A program made the position numbers and the translations under genes. Positions 42,077-50,908 of a stretch of 59,425 nt of DNA are shown here, piece by piece (the first letter of the stretch is position 1; every line of letters begins with the position of its first letter). Under the pieces are notes generated by a model. The model worked only from the letters and a program-made list of their open reading frames with translations, had not been told where the DNA came from and searched no databases. Source of the DNA: an uncultured Lachnospiraceae bacterium (GTDB lineage Bacteria; Bacillota; Clostridia; Lachnospirales; Lachnospiraceae); contig CAJKGK010000022.1 of assembly GCA_905199445.1 (NCBI GenBank), positions 1 through 59,425 of the forward strand. The letters are read 5' to 3'.

Positions 42077-44764
42077 TCAGTCGGTAAAGGTCCGGATTGC
42101 CACATCACCAACAATACCTGTAGGTTCCATAACAATCGCCTGCGGTCCAAAGAAGTTCGGTGTTTGATCAATATTCTTCACACGGCGGTAAAGCGTGGTG
42201 GCCACTTCAATACGCACTGTATTTGTTCCGTCCTTTAACAATCCGGAAATATCAAAGCGATACGGCGGGCAGATTTTCATACCTGCATAACAGTCATTGA
42301 TCCATACCTCCACACCTTCATATGCATTGGCAATCTCAAGAACAGCGCCTGCGGCGGCCTTGGACTCAAATGTCTTTTCATATCTGATAAAGCCGGAAAA
42401 ATCAGGCATAATTTTTCCAAAATTATGCAGGGTATCCATCTGGGCAGCTTTTTTAAAATCAGGATATTCTTTTGTCTCACATACAGACACTGTCCATCCA
42501 CCTTCCAGAGGGCATAATTGTCCACTGCCTTCAGGCATTTTCACAATATTATCCACAGGTTCATCAAAAATAATCACAGCACTCTCATAGGCGCCCAGAT
42601 GCAGATCAATCTGTGTACCATGTGCATCAGCCTTTACTTCCGGCGCATAAATCTGATTTTCCATGGCATCATAACCATAGACCGGTCCGGTTACAGGAAC
42701 AGTCACCGCACCCTCAAAGCATTCTGACGGCGCTTCATTGGAAAACATATAGATATGTGCACCATCGTGAACATAGTGATAATATCTCAGACGTCTGAAC
42801 GGTTTGGATACTGTAATTTCATTAACTCCGGCTGTTAAAAGCCAGTCGGCCAGGTCCCCAAGGGGCACAGCCTGGCACCGGGTCAATCCCGCCATTAAAC
42901 GGTCATTTTCGGCTTTATCCCCGGAATCTACAATTCCGGAAGGCAGCTGATCCACAAAAATCACTTTAAAACCATCCGCGGCGGCTTTTCCCGCAAATTC
43001 AGCCACAGCGGAGGTCACAAACTGAGCATAAGGTACAATCAGCGTCTGATAGGTAACGCCGTTTACATGGAGATTTCCGTCAAATGACGCATTAAATACA
43101 TCCATATCTGCAAATAAATCCGACGGCAGTATATCAAAATCAATCTGATGCTCCAAAAGCTGTCTGGAAACCTTCTGATCAAACATATACCCACCGCTCC
43201 ATTCAGCCTCTCCGTGGTAAAGCACAGCTGCAGGTGCTACATTCAGGCCATTATTGAAAATATGGCACATACGATTCAGATAGCGCATCAGCTTACCAAA
43301 GTGGCGGTACTGAGGATTTTCCCCATGTGCATAAAAATGAGGCGGACAGTCCGGATCCGGAAAGGCTTTCGGTGAAAATGCATGGGGCACATAATAATTA
43401 ATTCCTCTTACAAGGAAATGGTCTGTCAGATACTTCATTGTACGGACACCGGTATTCCAGCCATAGGCACCGTAAATTTCACACATGGCACGTCCCTGCT
43501 TTTTAGGATCAATGTGTGCAAAGGAGGATCCCAGTTTTCCCAGTTCAAAGTGGAAGAACTCGCCTTCCCCGCCAGGCCCGAAGGGGCTGATTCTGCGGCT
43601 GTCCTCACCGCCTACAATAACCTGATTTCCAATGTCGTCAATACCTGACATGTGCTGTCCCTGCATGGCTCTGAAGAAATGTCCCATACTGGAACCCAGG
43701 CGGCTGTGCTGGTTTGAATCTTCGATAATATGGCCAATATATTCCACACCATGATCCTTGCACCATCCCCCGATTTGTTCACTGAAATTCCGGGCAATCA
43801 GTCTTGTCGCGGCATCCATATAGCCATAACGTACCTTTCCTGTAACCGCCTCATCATCCATAGGCGCCCACAGTGCAGGAAGGTATTTTCTGTAATCTTT
43901 GCCCAGACGTTCCTCAAGCATATGATTCATATCTTTATTCCATGGCAGCGGCATATTTTTACGGCCAATGGATTCGTCAAAGTTAAAACCGCCCACATTG
44001 CCTACAGCCGGTTCGTCAGAAAAGAATCCGGCAATCGTTTTTCCAAAATCGTCCTTATAGTGTGCATAATGGGGTTCATAAACCGCATCAATCTGAACGC
44101 GGCAGGAAGCTTCATCCAGCATATTAATGTAATCCGTACGTCCGCCGCCATTGCGGGTCTTGTAAACAACAAAAATACGCCATACACCGTCCGGAACATT
44201 CCATTCCAGTAAGCCGTCTTTTACGCAATCCGTTAAATCCACTGTTTCACCGCTAAGTGTATCGCTGTTTACAACCTTTGACGCTACAACTGCAAATAAT
44301 TCATCATCGTCAAATTCTCTGGGCGTACCGCTTATAAAGGGATTACTTCCCGCAAATGGATTTGGACGGTGTTTGGCCATAGCCCCCACATCCAGCGTCG
44401 CTTCCGGTACAGGACCACAAACCTCGGTCCGGTTAACCGCTATGTACTGCTTGCAAAGCTGAGGATCCCCATCTGTCAGTTTTCCGGCAGCAAAACCTGT
44501 AGGGAAATGGGCATCATCCAAAATCCATACCTTCATCCCTCTTTTTCTGGCTTCATCCAGTATAATATCCATATCATGCCACCACTGAGGGCCAACAAAA
44601 TCCGGATGGGGACGTGCCTCCACACATACGGCCCCGATTCCGCAGTCATAGATGGCTTTCATATATGTCCGAAGCACTTCTTCTGTCTCACCATGCTGCC
44701 AGAAAAACGGCAGTATATAATTTCCGCCCCTATTATTCAGCAAATCGCTGATAAATTCTTTCAT
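42077..44764 (-). CDS. Large glycoside hydrolase, GH106-like (alpha-L-rhamnosidase type)
   Basis: This 895-residue protein has an N-terminal TIM-barrel region (PFFWQHGETEEVLRTYMKAI, EARPHPDFVGPQWWHDMD, WILDDAHFPTGFAAG; later GFFSDEPAVGN and HIIEDSNQHSR) and C-terminal beta-sandwich domains with a jelly-roll carbohydrate-binding module (FESKAAAGAVLEIANAYEGV, EVWINDCYAGMKICPPYRFD). Proteins of this pattern are usually labelled alpha-L-rhamnosidase or glycosyl hydrolase. There is no signal peptide. The start at 44764 follows GGAGGAG. It appears monocistronic. The rhamnosidase activity is inferred by family resemblance only. Confidence 0.75.
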   Translation of the reverse strand: MKEFISDLLNNRGGNYILPFFWQHGETEEVLRTYMKAIYDCGIGAVCVEARPHPDFVGPQWWHDMDIILDEARKRGMKVWILDDAHFPTGFAAGKLTDGDPQLCKQYIAVNRTEVCGPVPEATLDVGAMAKHRPNPFAGSNPFISGTPREFDDDELFAVVASKVVNSDTLSGETVDLTDCVKDGLLEWNVPDGVWRIFVVYKTRNGGGRTDYINMLDEASCRVQIDAVYEPHYAHYKDDFGKTIAGFFSDEPAVGNVGGFNFDESIGRKNMPLPWNKDMNHMLEERLGKDYRKYLPALWAPMDDEAVTGKVRYGYMDAATRLIARNFSEQIGGWCKDHGVEYIGHIIEDSNQHSRLGSSMGHFFRAMQGQHMSGIDDIGNQVIVGGEDSRRISPFGPGGEGEFFHFELGKLGSSFAHIDPKKQGRAMCEIYGAYGWNTGVRTMKYLTDHFLVRGINYYVPHAFSPKAFPDPDCPPHFYAHGENPQYRHFGKLMRYLNRMCHIFNNGLNVAPAAVLYHGEAEWSGGYMFDQKVSRQLLEHQIDFDILPSDLFADMDVFNASFDGNLHVNGVTYQTLIVPYAQFVTSAVAEFAGKAAADGFKVIFVDQLPSGIVDSGDKAENDRLMAGLTRCQAVPLGDLADWLLTAGVNEITVSKPFRRLRYYHYVHDGAHIYMFSNEAPSECFEGAVTVPVTGPVYGYDAMENQIYAPEVKADAHGTQIDLHLGAYESAVIIFDEPVDNIVKMPEGSGQLCPLEGGWTVSVCETKEYPDFKKAAQMDTLHNFGKIMPDFSGFIRYEKTFESKAAAGAVLEIANAYEGVEVWINDCYAGMKICPPYRFDISGLLKDGTNTVRIEVATTLYRRVKNIDQTPNFFGPQAIVMEPTGIVGDVAIRTFTD

Positions 44765-44953
44765 GCGTATTCTCCTCCTCACAAAAATCTAATAACGCCA
44801 TACCAGCCGCCGTCCACGACTGTTATTGTCTTTAATTTTAACATATCTTCCAAATTCAGAATTGTATTTTGCTGGAATATCCACCCCGAAATTTTTTTAA
44901 ACAGAATAGAATTATACCATGCCAACCCTTCTGACCGCCCCTTTTTGCAGCTC

Positions 44954-44982
44954 TTGATTTATTTTATTTATTATGATATTAT
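44954..44982 (+). promoter_or_regulatory. Promoter of the CHAP-like secreted protein gene
   Basis: Plus-strand TTGATT (44954-44959), a 17-bp spacer and TATTAT (44977-44982), giving a leader of about 30 bases. Confidence 0.6.
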
Positions 44983-45020
44983 GAACGCGTTGTTGCTGAT
45001 TTGTTACAAAAGGAGATTCA

Positions 45021-45593
45021 ATGAAATTATTAGTAAAAGCCATGGCAGCACTTACCCTGAGCGGCGCCCTTTGCTTTGCCGCCCCCACAGCTGCACATGC
45101 TCAAGAAAATGTACCTGTAACCTCTGACGGTATGACTGTAGATTCCTTTCAGGGAATTGATGCCAATTATATTACCGGAACCGGAAATTCCAATACCGGT
45201 GACTACTGCTGTGCCGGGTATGTCATTAAATTTTACAAAGAACTTTACGATGTGGATGCTTATTACATTAACATGAATGGCACAAAACCTGTTGTTACAA
45301 AATCAGGTCATGATGTCAGGCTGGAAACCGTTGACATTCCCAAACCGGGAGATATGATGCAGAATCTTACTTATTCCCATGTGGGCATTGTTAAACGTGT
45401 TGAAGATGATAAGGTAATTTTAATCGAACAAAATTACAAATACGCCGAGAACGGCCAGACAGTTGCCGTCGTTGAACGGGAAATCGGCCTGGATGAAGCT
45501 TATTTTTACCGGCTTGTCATTGACGGCAAAGAACAGTATTTTGAAGATGAGTCAAACACCGTGGATCTTATAACTGTAAACCCATGGTTATAA
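45021..45593 (+). CDS. Small secreted CHAP-like protein, putative cysteine amidase/peptidase
   Basis: This 190-residue protein has a signal peptide (MKLLVKAMAALTLSGALC then AAPTAAHA-Q). The mature part has TGDYCCAGYVIKFYKELY (candidate catalytic Cys near residue 64), KPGDMMQNLTYSHVGIVKRV (His near 117) and VILIEQNYKYA (Asn/Glu). The Cys-His-Asn/Glu order with a KPGD and a SHVGIV strand is typical of CHAP/NlpC-like wall amidases or endopeptidases. It has no wall-binding repeats. AAAAGGAG lies ahead of the ATG and a terminator follows, so it stands alone. Assignment to CHAP is by motif only. Confidence 0.65.
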   Translation: MKLLVKAMAALTLSGALCFAAPTAAHAQENVPVTSDGMTVDSFQGIDANYITGTGNSNTGDYCCAGYVIKFYKELYDVDAYYINMNGTKPVVTKSGHDVRLETVDIPKPGDMMQNLTYSHVGIVKRVEDDKVILIEQNYKYAENGQTVAVVEREIGLDEAYFYRLVIDGKEQYFEDESNTVDLITVNPWL

Positions 45594-45608
45594 CATACAT
45601 AAAAAACT

Positions 45609-45679
45609 AAAAAGCGGCAGCCCTTAAACTATAGACAAATCATCGCTTATGCTATAGTCTGAAGGCTGCCACTTCTATT
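45609..45679. terminator. Bidirectional terminator
   Basis: A long hairpin with GCGGCAGCC/GGCTGCCAC ends and an inner ACTATAG/CTATAGT pair, T-rich on both sides. It serves the CHAP-like gene on the plus strand and the Spx/ArsC-like gene at the end of the minus-strand operon. Confidence 0.85.
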
Positions 45680-45680
45680 T

Positions 45681-46037
45681 TTACTTCATCAGCTTTTCTG
45701 TCCACTGTCCCTCGTTAAAGCCAACAAGGACCAGTCCATCACCGACAACGATGGGACGTTTAACCAGCATACCATCCGAAGCCAGCAGCTCCAGCTGCTG
45801 TTCCTCGCTCATACCGGGGAGTTTTTCTTTTAAATTCAATTCTTTATATTTTTTCCCGCTTGTATTAAAAAATTTTTTCAAAGGCAAACCGCTTTGAGAA
45901 AACCACAGTTTCAGTTCTTCCGCTGTGGGTGCCTGCTCCACAATATGTCTATCCTCGAATTCGATCTTCGAAGCCTGAAGCCACTTTTTCGCTTTAACGC
46001 AGGTGCTGCACTTTGGATATTCTACAAATAAAATCAT
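45681..46037 (-). CDS. Spx/ArsC-family thioredoxin-fold protein
   Basis: This 118-residue protein has the redox motif PKCSTCVKAKKWL (Cys10, Cys13) and the ArsC/Spx body (PTAEELKLWFSQSGLPLKKF, LLASDGMLVKRPIVVGDGLV with the conserved RP). It resembles YffB/Spx-type reductases more than true arsenate reductases; no ars genes are nearby. GAGGTAGAG precedes the ATG. It is the last gene of the racemase-to-trmN6 operon and ends at a terminator. Confidence 0.85.
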   Translation of the reverse strand: MILFVEYPKCSTCVKAKKWLQASKIEFEDRHIVEQAPTAEELKLWFSQSGLPLKKFFNTSGKKYKELNLKEKLPGMSEEQQLELLASDGMLVKRPIVVGDGLVLVGFNEGQWTEKLMK

Positions 46038-46070
46038 ATCTCTACCTCGCTTTTTAAGTTAAGTTTTCTC

Positions 46071-46805
46071 TCAGTACCCATAAATTTCCCGAATCTCCGG
46101 CATATAAACCCCGGGAGCTTTGTAAACCACCAGTGGTTTTTCAATTTTAATCATGGAACGGGCGTCTCTGATTGCCTCAATCAGCACCATGTTCGGTTCT
46201 CGGTCAACAAACGGATGAACAAACTGCATCCGCTTTGGTTCCAGATGATACTTTGTCATAGCCGTAAAAATTTCCACCAGCCTGAAGGGACGATGGACCA
46301 TGTAAAAACGGCCGCACGGCTTTAGCAGAGCTCCAGCCTGGGCAACCACATCCTCCAGGGTACAGCAGACCTCGTGGCGGGCAATAGCCTTTGGTTCTTC
46401 AGGGTTTTTAATGCCATGCATATCATTCATATAAGGGGGATTGGAGGTTACAACATCAAAGGCCGCACGGCCAAAAAGCTGTGCAGCCTCTTTGATATCA
46501 CCGCAAATAATGTCAATTTTATCTTCCAGATGGTTGTAGGCCACACTTCTTTTGGCCATGTCAGCACTCTCTGCCTGAATCTCCAGTCCTGTAAAATGCC
46601 GGCCCTTTGTTTTAGCCTCAAGAAGGATCGGGATAATACCTGTACCTGTCCCAAGATCAATCACCGTCTCCCCCGGCTTTACCCGTGCAAAACCAGACAG
46701 CAGCACAGCATCCATCCCAAAGCAAAATTTACTGGGTGTCTGAATGATTTTATAGCCGTTGCGTTCCAGATCATCAAAACGTTCTCCGGGTTTTAATTCA
46801 ATCAT
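46071..46805 (-). CDS. trmN6: tRNA1(Val) adenine-37 N6-methyltransferase family protein
   Basis: This 244-residue class I methyltransferase has the SAM-binding motif VIDLGTGTGIIPILLEAK (about 50-67), ITGLEIQ-like acidic loop (FTGLEIQAESAD) and the N6-adenine motif SNPPYMND (near 122). The N-terminal DDLERNGYKIIQTPSKFCFG is typical of the YfiC/TrmN6 group in Firmicutes. It lies 12 bases after ricT, with AGGAAGGTG as ribosome site. Confidence 0.9.
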   Translation of the reverse strand: MIELKPGERFDDLERNGYKIIQTPSKFCFGMDAVLLSGFARVKPGETVIDLGTGTGIIPILLEAKTKGRHFTGLEIQAESADMAKRSVAYNHLEDKIDIICGDIKEAAQLFGRAAFDVVTSNPPYMNDMHGIKNPEEPKAIARHEVCCTLEDVVAQAGALLKPCGRFYMVHRPFRLVEIFTAMTKYHLEPKRMQFVHPFVDREPNMVLIEAIRDARSMIKIEKPLVVYKAPGVYMPEIREIYGY

Positions 46806-46817
46806 TCGCTCACCTTC

Positions 46818-47720
46818 CTATAATGCAGATTTTCCTTCCTTCTTTTCCAGCGCCTCCAGCTTTTTAAGCTCAGCATCGTTAATATTAAGCTTTTCTCTGC
46901 GGCGCTTTGGACGAAACTTAAGCTGATCAACCTTGTATTCGCGAATTTCCTTCTCATCATTTTCCAGATTCACCAATACCTTCACCTGCTGACGCAAAAC
47001 ATTGACATCTGTCACTTCACCTTTAAGGCGATCATCTGTAGTCACATAATCTCCGATGCCGGGGAGCTTACTATTTAAATATTCATAAGTCTCCTCCTCA
47101 TTTTTCAGACAGCACATCAAACGGCCGCAGACACCGGAAATTTTGGCAGGATTCAAAGATAAATTCTGCTCCTTAGCCATCTTAATGGATACAGGCGCAA
47201 ATTCCGACAAATAACTGTGGCAGCACAAGCAGCGCCCACAAATACCAATACCGCCCATAATTTTCGTCTCATCCCGGACACCGATCTGACGCAGCTCTAT
47301 TCTTGTCTTAAATACAGCAGCCAGATCCTTGACCAGCTCACGGAAATCGATACGTCCGTCAGCAGTAAAGTAAAACAGTACCTTATTATTGTCAAATGTA
47401 TATTCTGCGTCAATCAGCTTCATCTCAAGGTTGTGTTTCGCGATTTTTTCAAGGCATATTTTATAGGCTTCCTTTTCCTTTTCCTTGTTTTTCATCTCAA
47501 TATCGTCATCTTCAGGCGTAGCAATACGGATGACCGGCTTTAGCGGCTGAACAACCTTGTCCTCCTCGATCTGCCGCGGTCCGGTCATTACAGCACCATA
47601 TTCAATGCCTCTGGCCGTTTCCACAATCACATGGTCTCCACGCTCTATATCAAAATCCAGCGGATCAAAATAATAAATTTTGCCCGCATTGCGGAATCGC
47701 ACTCCGATTATATTTACCAT
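46818..47720 (-). CDS. ricT: RicT (YaaT), PSP1-domain protein of the Y complex
   Basis: This 300-residue protein has a PSP1 domain and the cysteine clusters CGRCLCCHSYLSEF and SGVCGRLMCCLKNEEETYE, which carry iron-sulfur ligands in the RicAFT complex. In Bacillus this complex promotes RNase Y maturation of operon mRNAs and affects sporulation and biofilm. It follows holB by three bases, the conserved holB-yaaT order. AAAGGAG precedes the ATG. Confidence 0.95.
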   Translation of the reverse strand: MVNIIGVRFRNAGKIYYFDPLDFDIERGDHVIVETARGIEYGAVMTGPRQIEEDKVVQPLKPVIRIATPEDDDIEMKNKEKEKEAYKICLEKIAKHNLEMKLIDAEYTFDNNKVLFYFTADGRIDFRELVKDLAAVFKTRIELRQIGVRDETKIMGGIGICGRCLCCHSYLSEFAPVSIKMAKEQNLSLNPAKISGVCGRLMCCLKNEEETYEYLNSKLPGIGDYVTTDDRLKGEVTDVNVLRQQVKVLVNLENDEKEIREYKVDQLKFRPKRRREKLNINDAELKKLEALEKKEGKSAL

Positions 47721-47723
47721 TTT

Positions 47724-48713
47724 TCAGTTCTCCTTTATTGTTAACAGCATCATCTCTATGGCTGTATCAAAATTAACATTGGCGCGAAGTCTGGTCTTTG
47801 CTTTTTCCATGCCCTGGATCATCGCATCCAGCCCTTCAAAGGTAGATTTTGATGCCTGCTTCGACAGAGACGCGTATTCGTCCGGATAAATCAGAAGATT
47901 GGGATCATTGGTCAGCTTAAGCATCATCACATCTCTGTACCAGATCATCATCATATCAATGATATCATAGATTTGGGCCTTGTGCTCTGACAGCGTCCTG
48001 ACAGCGTCCATGACTTCATAAATCTCCATATCATCAATGGTCTTAACAAGACGCAAAATAGCCTCATGAAGCTCATTAAACCCCTCAGATGTCGCCATGG
48101 TAATCGCCTTGCCCATATTGCCCTGTGCATAAGCCGCACAGATCTTTGCCTTATAATCGGGAACCTCATACGTATTGATCAGATAATCCCTGATTTTATC
48201 CGTACTGACCCCTTTCATATTTAAGGTCACACACCGTGAAGCAATTGTTGGCAGCAGCTGTCCGGCATTGCTTGTAAGCAGCATAATCACCGCATAATCG
48301 GGCGGCTCTTCTATGGTTTTTAAAATTGCATTCTGGGCCTGAACCGTCATCTTTTCGGCCTCATCAATAATGTATATTTTATATTTGCTGCTGTATGGCT
48401 TTATGGCAATATCGTTATTCAGCTGTTCACGCACATCAGAAACACCGATACTTCCCGGCTTTTCGTGAGTTACCCACTTAATATCCGGATGATTGCCCGA
48501 ATTGGCCTGAATACAGGAGCGGCACATATCACAGCAGTCTCCATAGCCGGCTTCACACTGAAGCGCCTTTGCAAACAGTCCGGCCAACAGTTTTTTACCC
48601 GTGCCATGATCACCGTTGAATATATACGCGTGGGAAATTTTCTTACTTTTTAACGAATTACTCAAATGCGCAATTACCTGTTCATGTCCGACAACATCCT
48701 TAAATCCAGCCAT
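47724..48713 (-). CDS. holB: DNA polymerase III subunit delta prime
   Basis: This clamp-loader AAA+ ATPase of about 329 residues has Walker A FNGDHGTGKKLLAG, the zinc cysteines in CEAGYGDCCDMCRSC, Walker B IYIIDEAEKM and the SRC motif (TIASRCVTL). It loads the sliding clamp in replication. The start at 48713 follows CGAGGTGAC; an in-frame GTG three codons upstream is rejected. The gene lies between the kinase-like gene and ricT, as in other clostridia. Confidence 0.95.
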   Translation of the reverse strand: MAGFKDVVGHEQVIAHLSNSLKSKKISHAYIFNGDHGTGKKLLAGLFAKALQCEAGYGDCCDMCRSCIQANSGNHPDIKWVTHEKPGSIGVSDVREQLNNDIAIKPYSSKYKIYIIDEAEKMTVQAQNAILKTIEEPPDYAVIMLLTSNAGQLLPTIASRCVTLNMKGVSTDKIRDYLINTYEVPDYKAKICAAYAQGNMGKAITMATSEGFNELHEAILRLVKTIDDMEIYEVMDAVRTLSEHKAQIYDIIDMMMIWYRDVMMLKLTNDPNLLIYPDEYASLSKQASKSTFEGLDAMIQGMEKAKTRLRANVNFDTAIEMMLLTIKEN

Positions 48714-48771
48714 TTCTGTCACCTCGTTTTCATCGATCAGCCCTGCCGCCTGGCGGCGTATTCACTTTATG

Positions 48772-49380
48772 TTATTTACAGTCTTGCCCGCTTTGCAGAC
48801 GAATATCCGCTCTGATCTGCTCCAAACATTCGCTTAAGTCTATATTATCATATCTTTTGCCAATACAACACTCTTTTATTTTATCTTCTGAAAAATCCTC
48901 ACAGTCCGCAAGGAAACGCCGGCACATTTCCGCATAGCGGGGATTTGCCTGAGAACGTTCCCGACGAAGCGCCCGTTCAAGTCTTAATCCGTCTTCCACT
49001 TCCACATAAACCGGAATCAAAATATCAGGCCCGAACCACGCAAGCATCTGACGATACGCCTCCAAAGTACCGATTACAATATAATTGGCCTGGGGATCAC
49101 AAACATCAATCTGCCCGTCATCTGCCGTAAAATACCGCCACAGCCCATGAATCGTTTCATAAGCCCGGTCTTCAATAATCCGGCCCGCAGCCTTAAGCTT
49201 CTGATAATTTTCTTCATCTGTAAAATAATATTCGACACCCTGTGTCTCGCCGCTTCTGACCGGCCGGGTTGTATAAGGAACGATCGTTTGCAGTTTCAGT
49301 GACTCGTCTGCGGCCAGCGCTTTATATATCGTGTCCTTCCCGGAGGCACTTTTTCCCATAACACAAAACAGCCTTGCCAT
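48772..49380 (-). CDS. Guanylate-kinase-like P-loop protein
   Basis: This 202-residue protein has P-loop VMGKSASGKDTIYKAL (about 7-22), the GMP-binding segment IVPYTTRPVRSGETQGVEYYF and a lid region, as in guanylate kinase. The Ser/Thr pattern GKSASGKD differs from the usual GPSGxGKxT of housekeeping Gmk, so this may be a paralogue with other duties. The start at 49380 (GGAAGGTG site) lies inside the upstream gene, giving a 59-base overlap in another frame; no later start keeps the P-loop. Confidence 0.8.
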   Translation of the reverse strand: MARLFCVMGKSASGKDTIYKALAADESLKLQTIVPYTTRPVRSGETQGVEYYFTDEENYQKLKAAGRIIEDRAYETIHGLWRYFTADDGQIDVCDPQANYIVIGTLEAYRQMLAWFGPDILIPVYVEVEDGLRLERALRRERSQANPRYAEMCRRFLADCEDFSEDKIKECCIGKRYDNIDLSECLEQIRADIRLQSGQDCK

Positions 49381-50908
49381 TTTCGTCACCTTCCTCTCCG
49401 TCTGACAGTCCCAGAATTTCCAGGCCCGCCTCACTGTATCTTTGAATCTGTTCTAAAACCGATTTCGTAATTGGCTCCCCAGGAGCAAGAAAGGGAATCC
49501 CCGGCGGATAAACATACAAATATCCCCCGCTGATTTGTCCCAGGATACGGGATTGCTCTGATAATCCTACTTTTTTTGCCGGGTAAGACAAAGCCTGATA
49601 AATATTCATGGCAGGCACTTCCACCCGATCCCCACAGTCCCAGATATCGCGCTTTGTTTCCCGGATATCAGCCATTTTATCCAGCTGGGCATCCAGCGCA
49701 AATAAAGCCTCTTTAAGCCGGTCAAAGCCTTCATCTGTATCGCAGAAGCTGGTCATGGCCAGAACATAGTCAGCGGAAGTCATTTCCACCTCCAGCTTCC
49801 AGTCAAGGCGCAGACGCTGTGCCAGCCACGGTCCCATACCGGCTTTTAGGTTGACATAAATAATCAGCTTTGACGGATCAAAACAGCTGCCGGATCCCAG
49901 ACACAGCGCTTCCCTTCCCGGTAATGTTATCCAGCGAAGCGGCCTGCAGGCTTTTCTGAAATTTTCCAGACGCCAAAGCCACCGGGAAAATAATAAACCG
50001 CCATGGCTTTCAATCAGTGCCATACACTGATCCATGCCGGCCATCATAACATAAGAGGGACTGCTTGTCTGGTAAATGGAAAGATACATCTGAATCAGTT
50101 CACGGTCAATCCGGTTTCCTTTCACATGAAGAAGCGCCGTCTGCGTCATGGACGGCAATGTTTTATGAAGGCTGTGAATCACCAAATCTGCCCCCTCAGT
50201 CAAAGCTGATCTGGGAAAGCCCTGGTCAAACCCCAGATGTGCGCCATGGGCTTCATCCACAATAAGCGGCAGGCCTTTTTCATGGACAATCCGGGCAATC
50301 GAAGCAATATCAGACACCACACCTTCATAGGTCGGGGAGGTCATGATCACCGCCCGGATATCCGGATACTTTTCCAAAAGCCGGGCAATTTCCTGTGGCT
50401 CAATGGCTTCACAGATTCCATAATGCTCATGAATCCTTGGATACACATAAACCGGATCCAGACGATTGAGAAAAATACTGTGATACACCGACTTATGACA
50501 ATTTCTGGCCACAAGAATACGGCAGCTGCGGTTACCATTGTCCGTCCCATAAGAACCATATGCCGCCGGGCCAAAACAGTCACAATACTCCGGGGGGCTG
50601 CCCCCGGGATGCATCACTGCAGCCACAGCAGACAAAATCCCGCAGGTACTTCCATTGACTAAAAACCAGGTCTGATCTGCACCATAAAGGCGGGCCGCAC
50701 GCGCCTGAGCATCTTTGATTATTCCCTGCGCATGATGCAGGTTGTCAAATCCATCAATTTCTGTAATATCAATATCTGCCACCGGCGGCATCCTGAAAAA
50801 ATCCGGATTCCGTTTATGTCCAGGCATATGAAAAGGATAACTGCCGCTGTGGCTGTAGCCTTCCAGCGCTTTGACCAGACCACCGGCATCCTGGCTGTGA
50901 TTACTCAT
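49322..50908 (-). CDS. Orn/Lys/Arg decarboxylase-family PLP protein
   Basis: This protein of about 528 residues has a fold-type I PLP decarboxylase body: GSYPFHMPGHKRNP at the N-terminus, NGSTCGILSAV, VDEAHGAHLGF, and the PLP lysine in DLVIHSLHKTLPSMTQ. The C-terminal domain ends with the family motif YVYPPGIPFLAPGEPI. Members of this short class (YaaO type) sit before tmk/gmk and holB in many Firmicutes; their substrate is often unknown. The ATG at 50908 overlaps the murE-like stop by eight bases; starts at 50914 (GTG) or 50920 are also possible. Confidence 0.88.
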   Translation of the reverse strand: MSNHSQDAGGLVKALEGYSHSGSYPFHMPGHKRNPDFFRMPPVADIDITEIDGFDNLHHAQGIIKDAQARAARLYGADQTWFLVNGSTCGILSAVAAVMHPGGSPPEYCDCFGPAAYGSYGTDNGNRSCRILVARNCHKSVYHSIFLNRLDPVYVYPRIHEHYGICEAIEPQEIARLLEKYPDIRAVIMTSPTYEGVVSDIASIARIVHEKGLPLIVDEAHGAHLGFDQGFPRSALTEGADLVIHSLHKTLPSMTQTALLHVKGNRIDRELIQMYLSIYQTSSPSYVMMAGMDQCMALIESHGGLLFSRWLWRLENFRKACRPLRWITLPGREALCLGSGSCFDPSKLIIYVNLKAGMGPWLAQRLRLDWKLEVEMTSADYVLAMTSFCDTDEGFDRLKEALFALDAQLDKMADIRETKRDIWDCGDRVEVPAMNIYQALSYPAKKVGLSEQSRILGQISGGYLYVYPPGIPFLAPGEPITKSVLEQIQRYSEAGLEILGLSDGEEGDENGKAVLCYGKKCLREGHDI

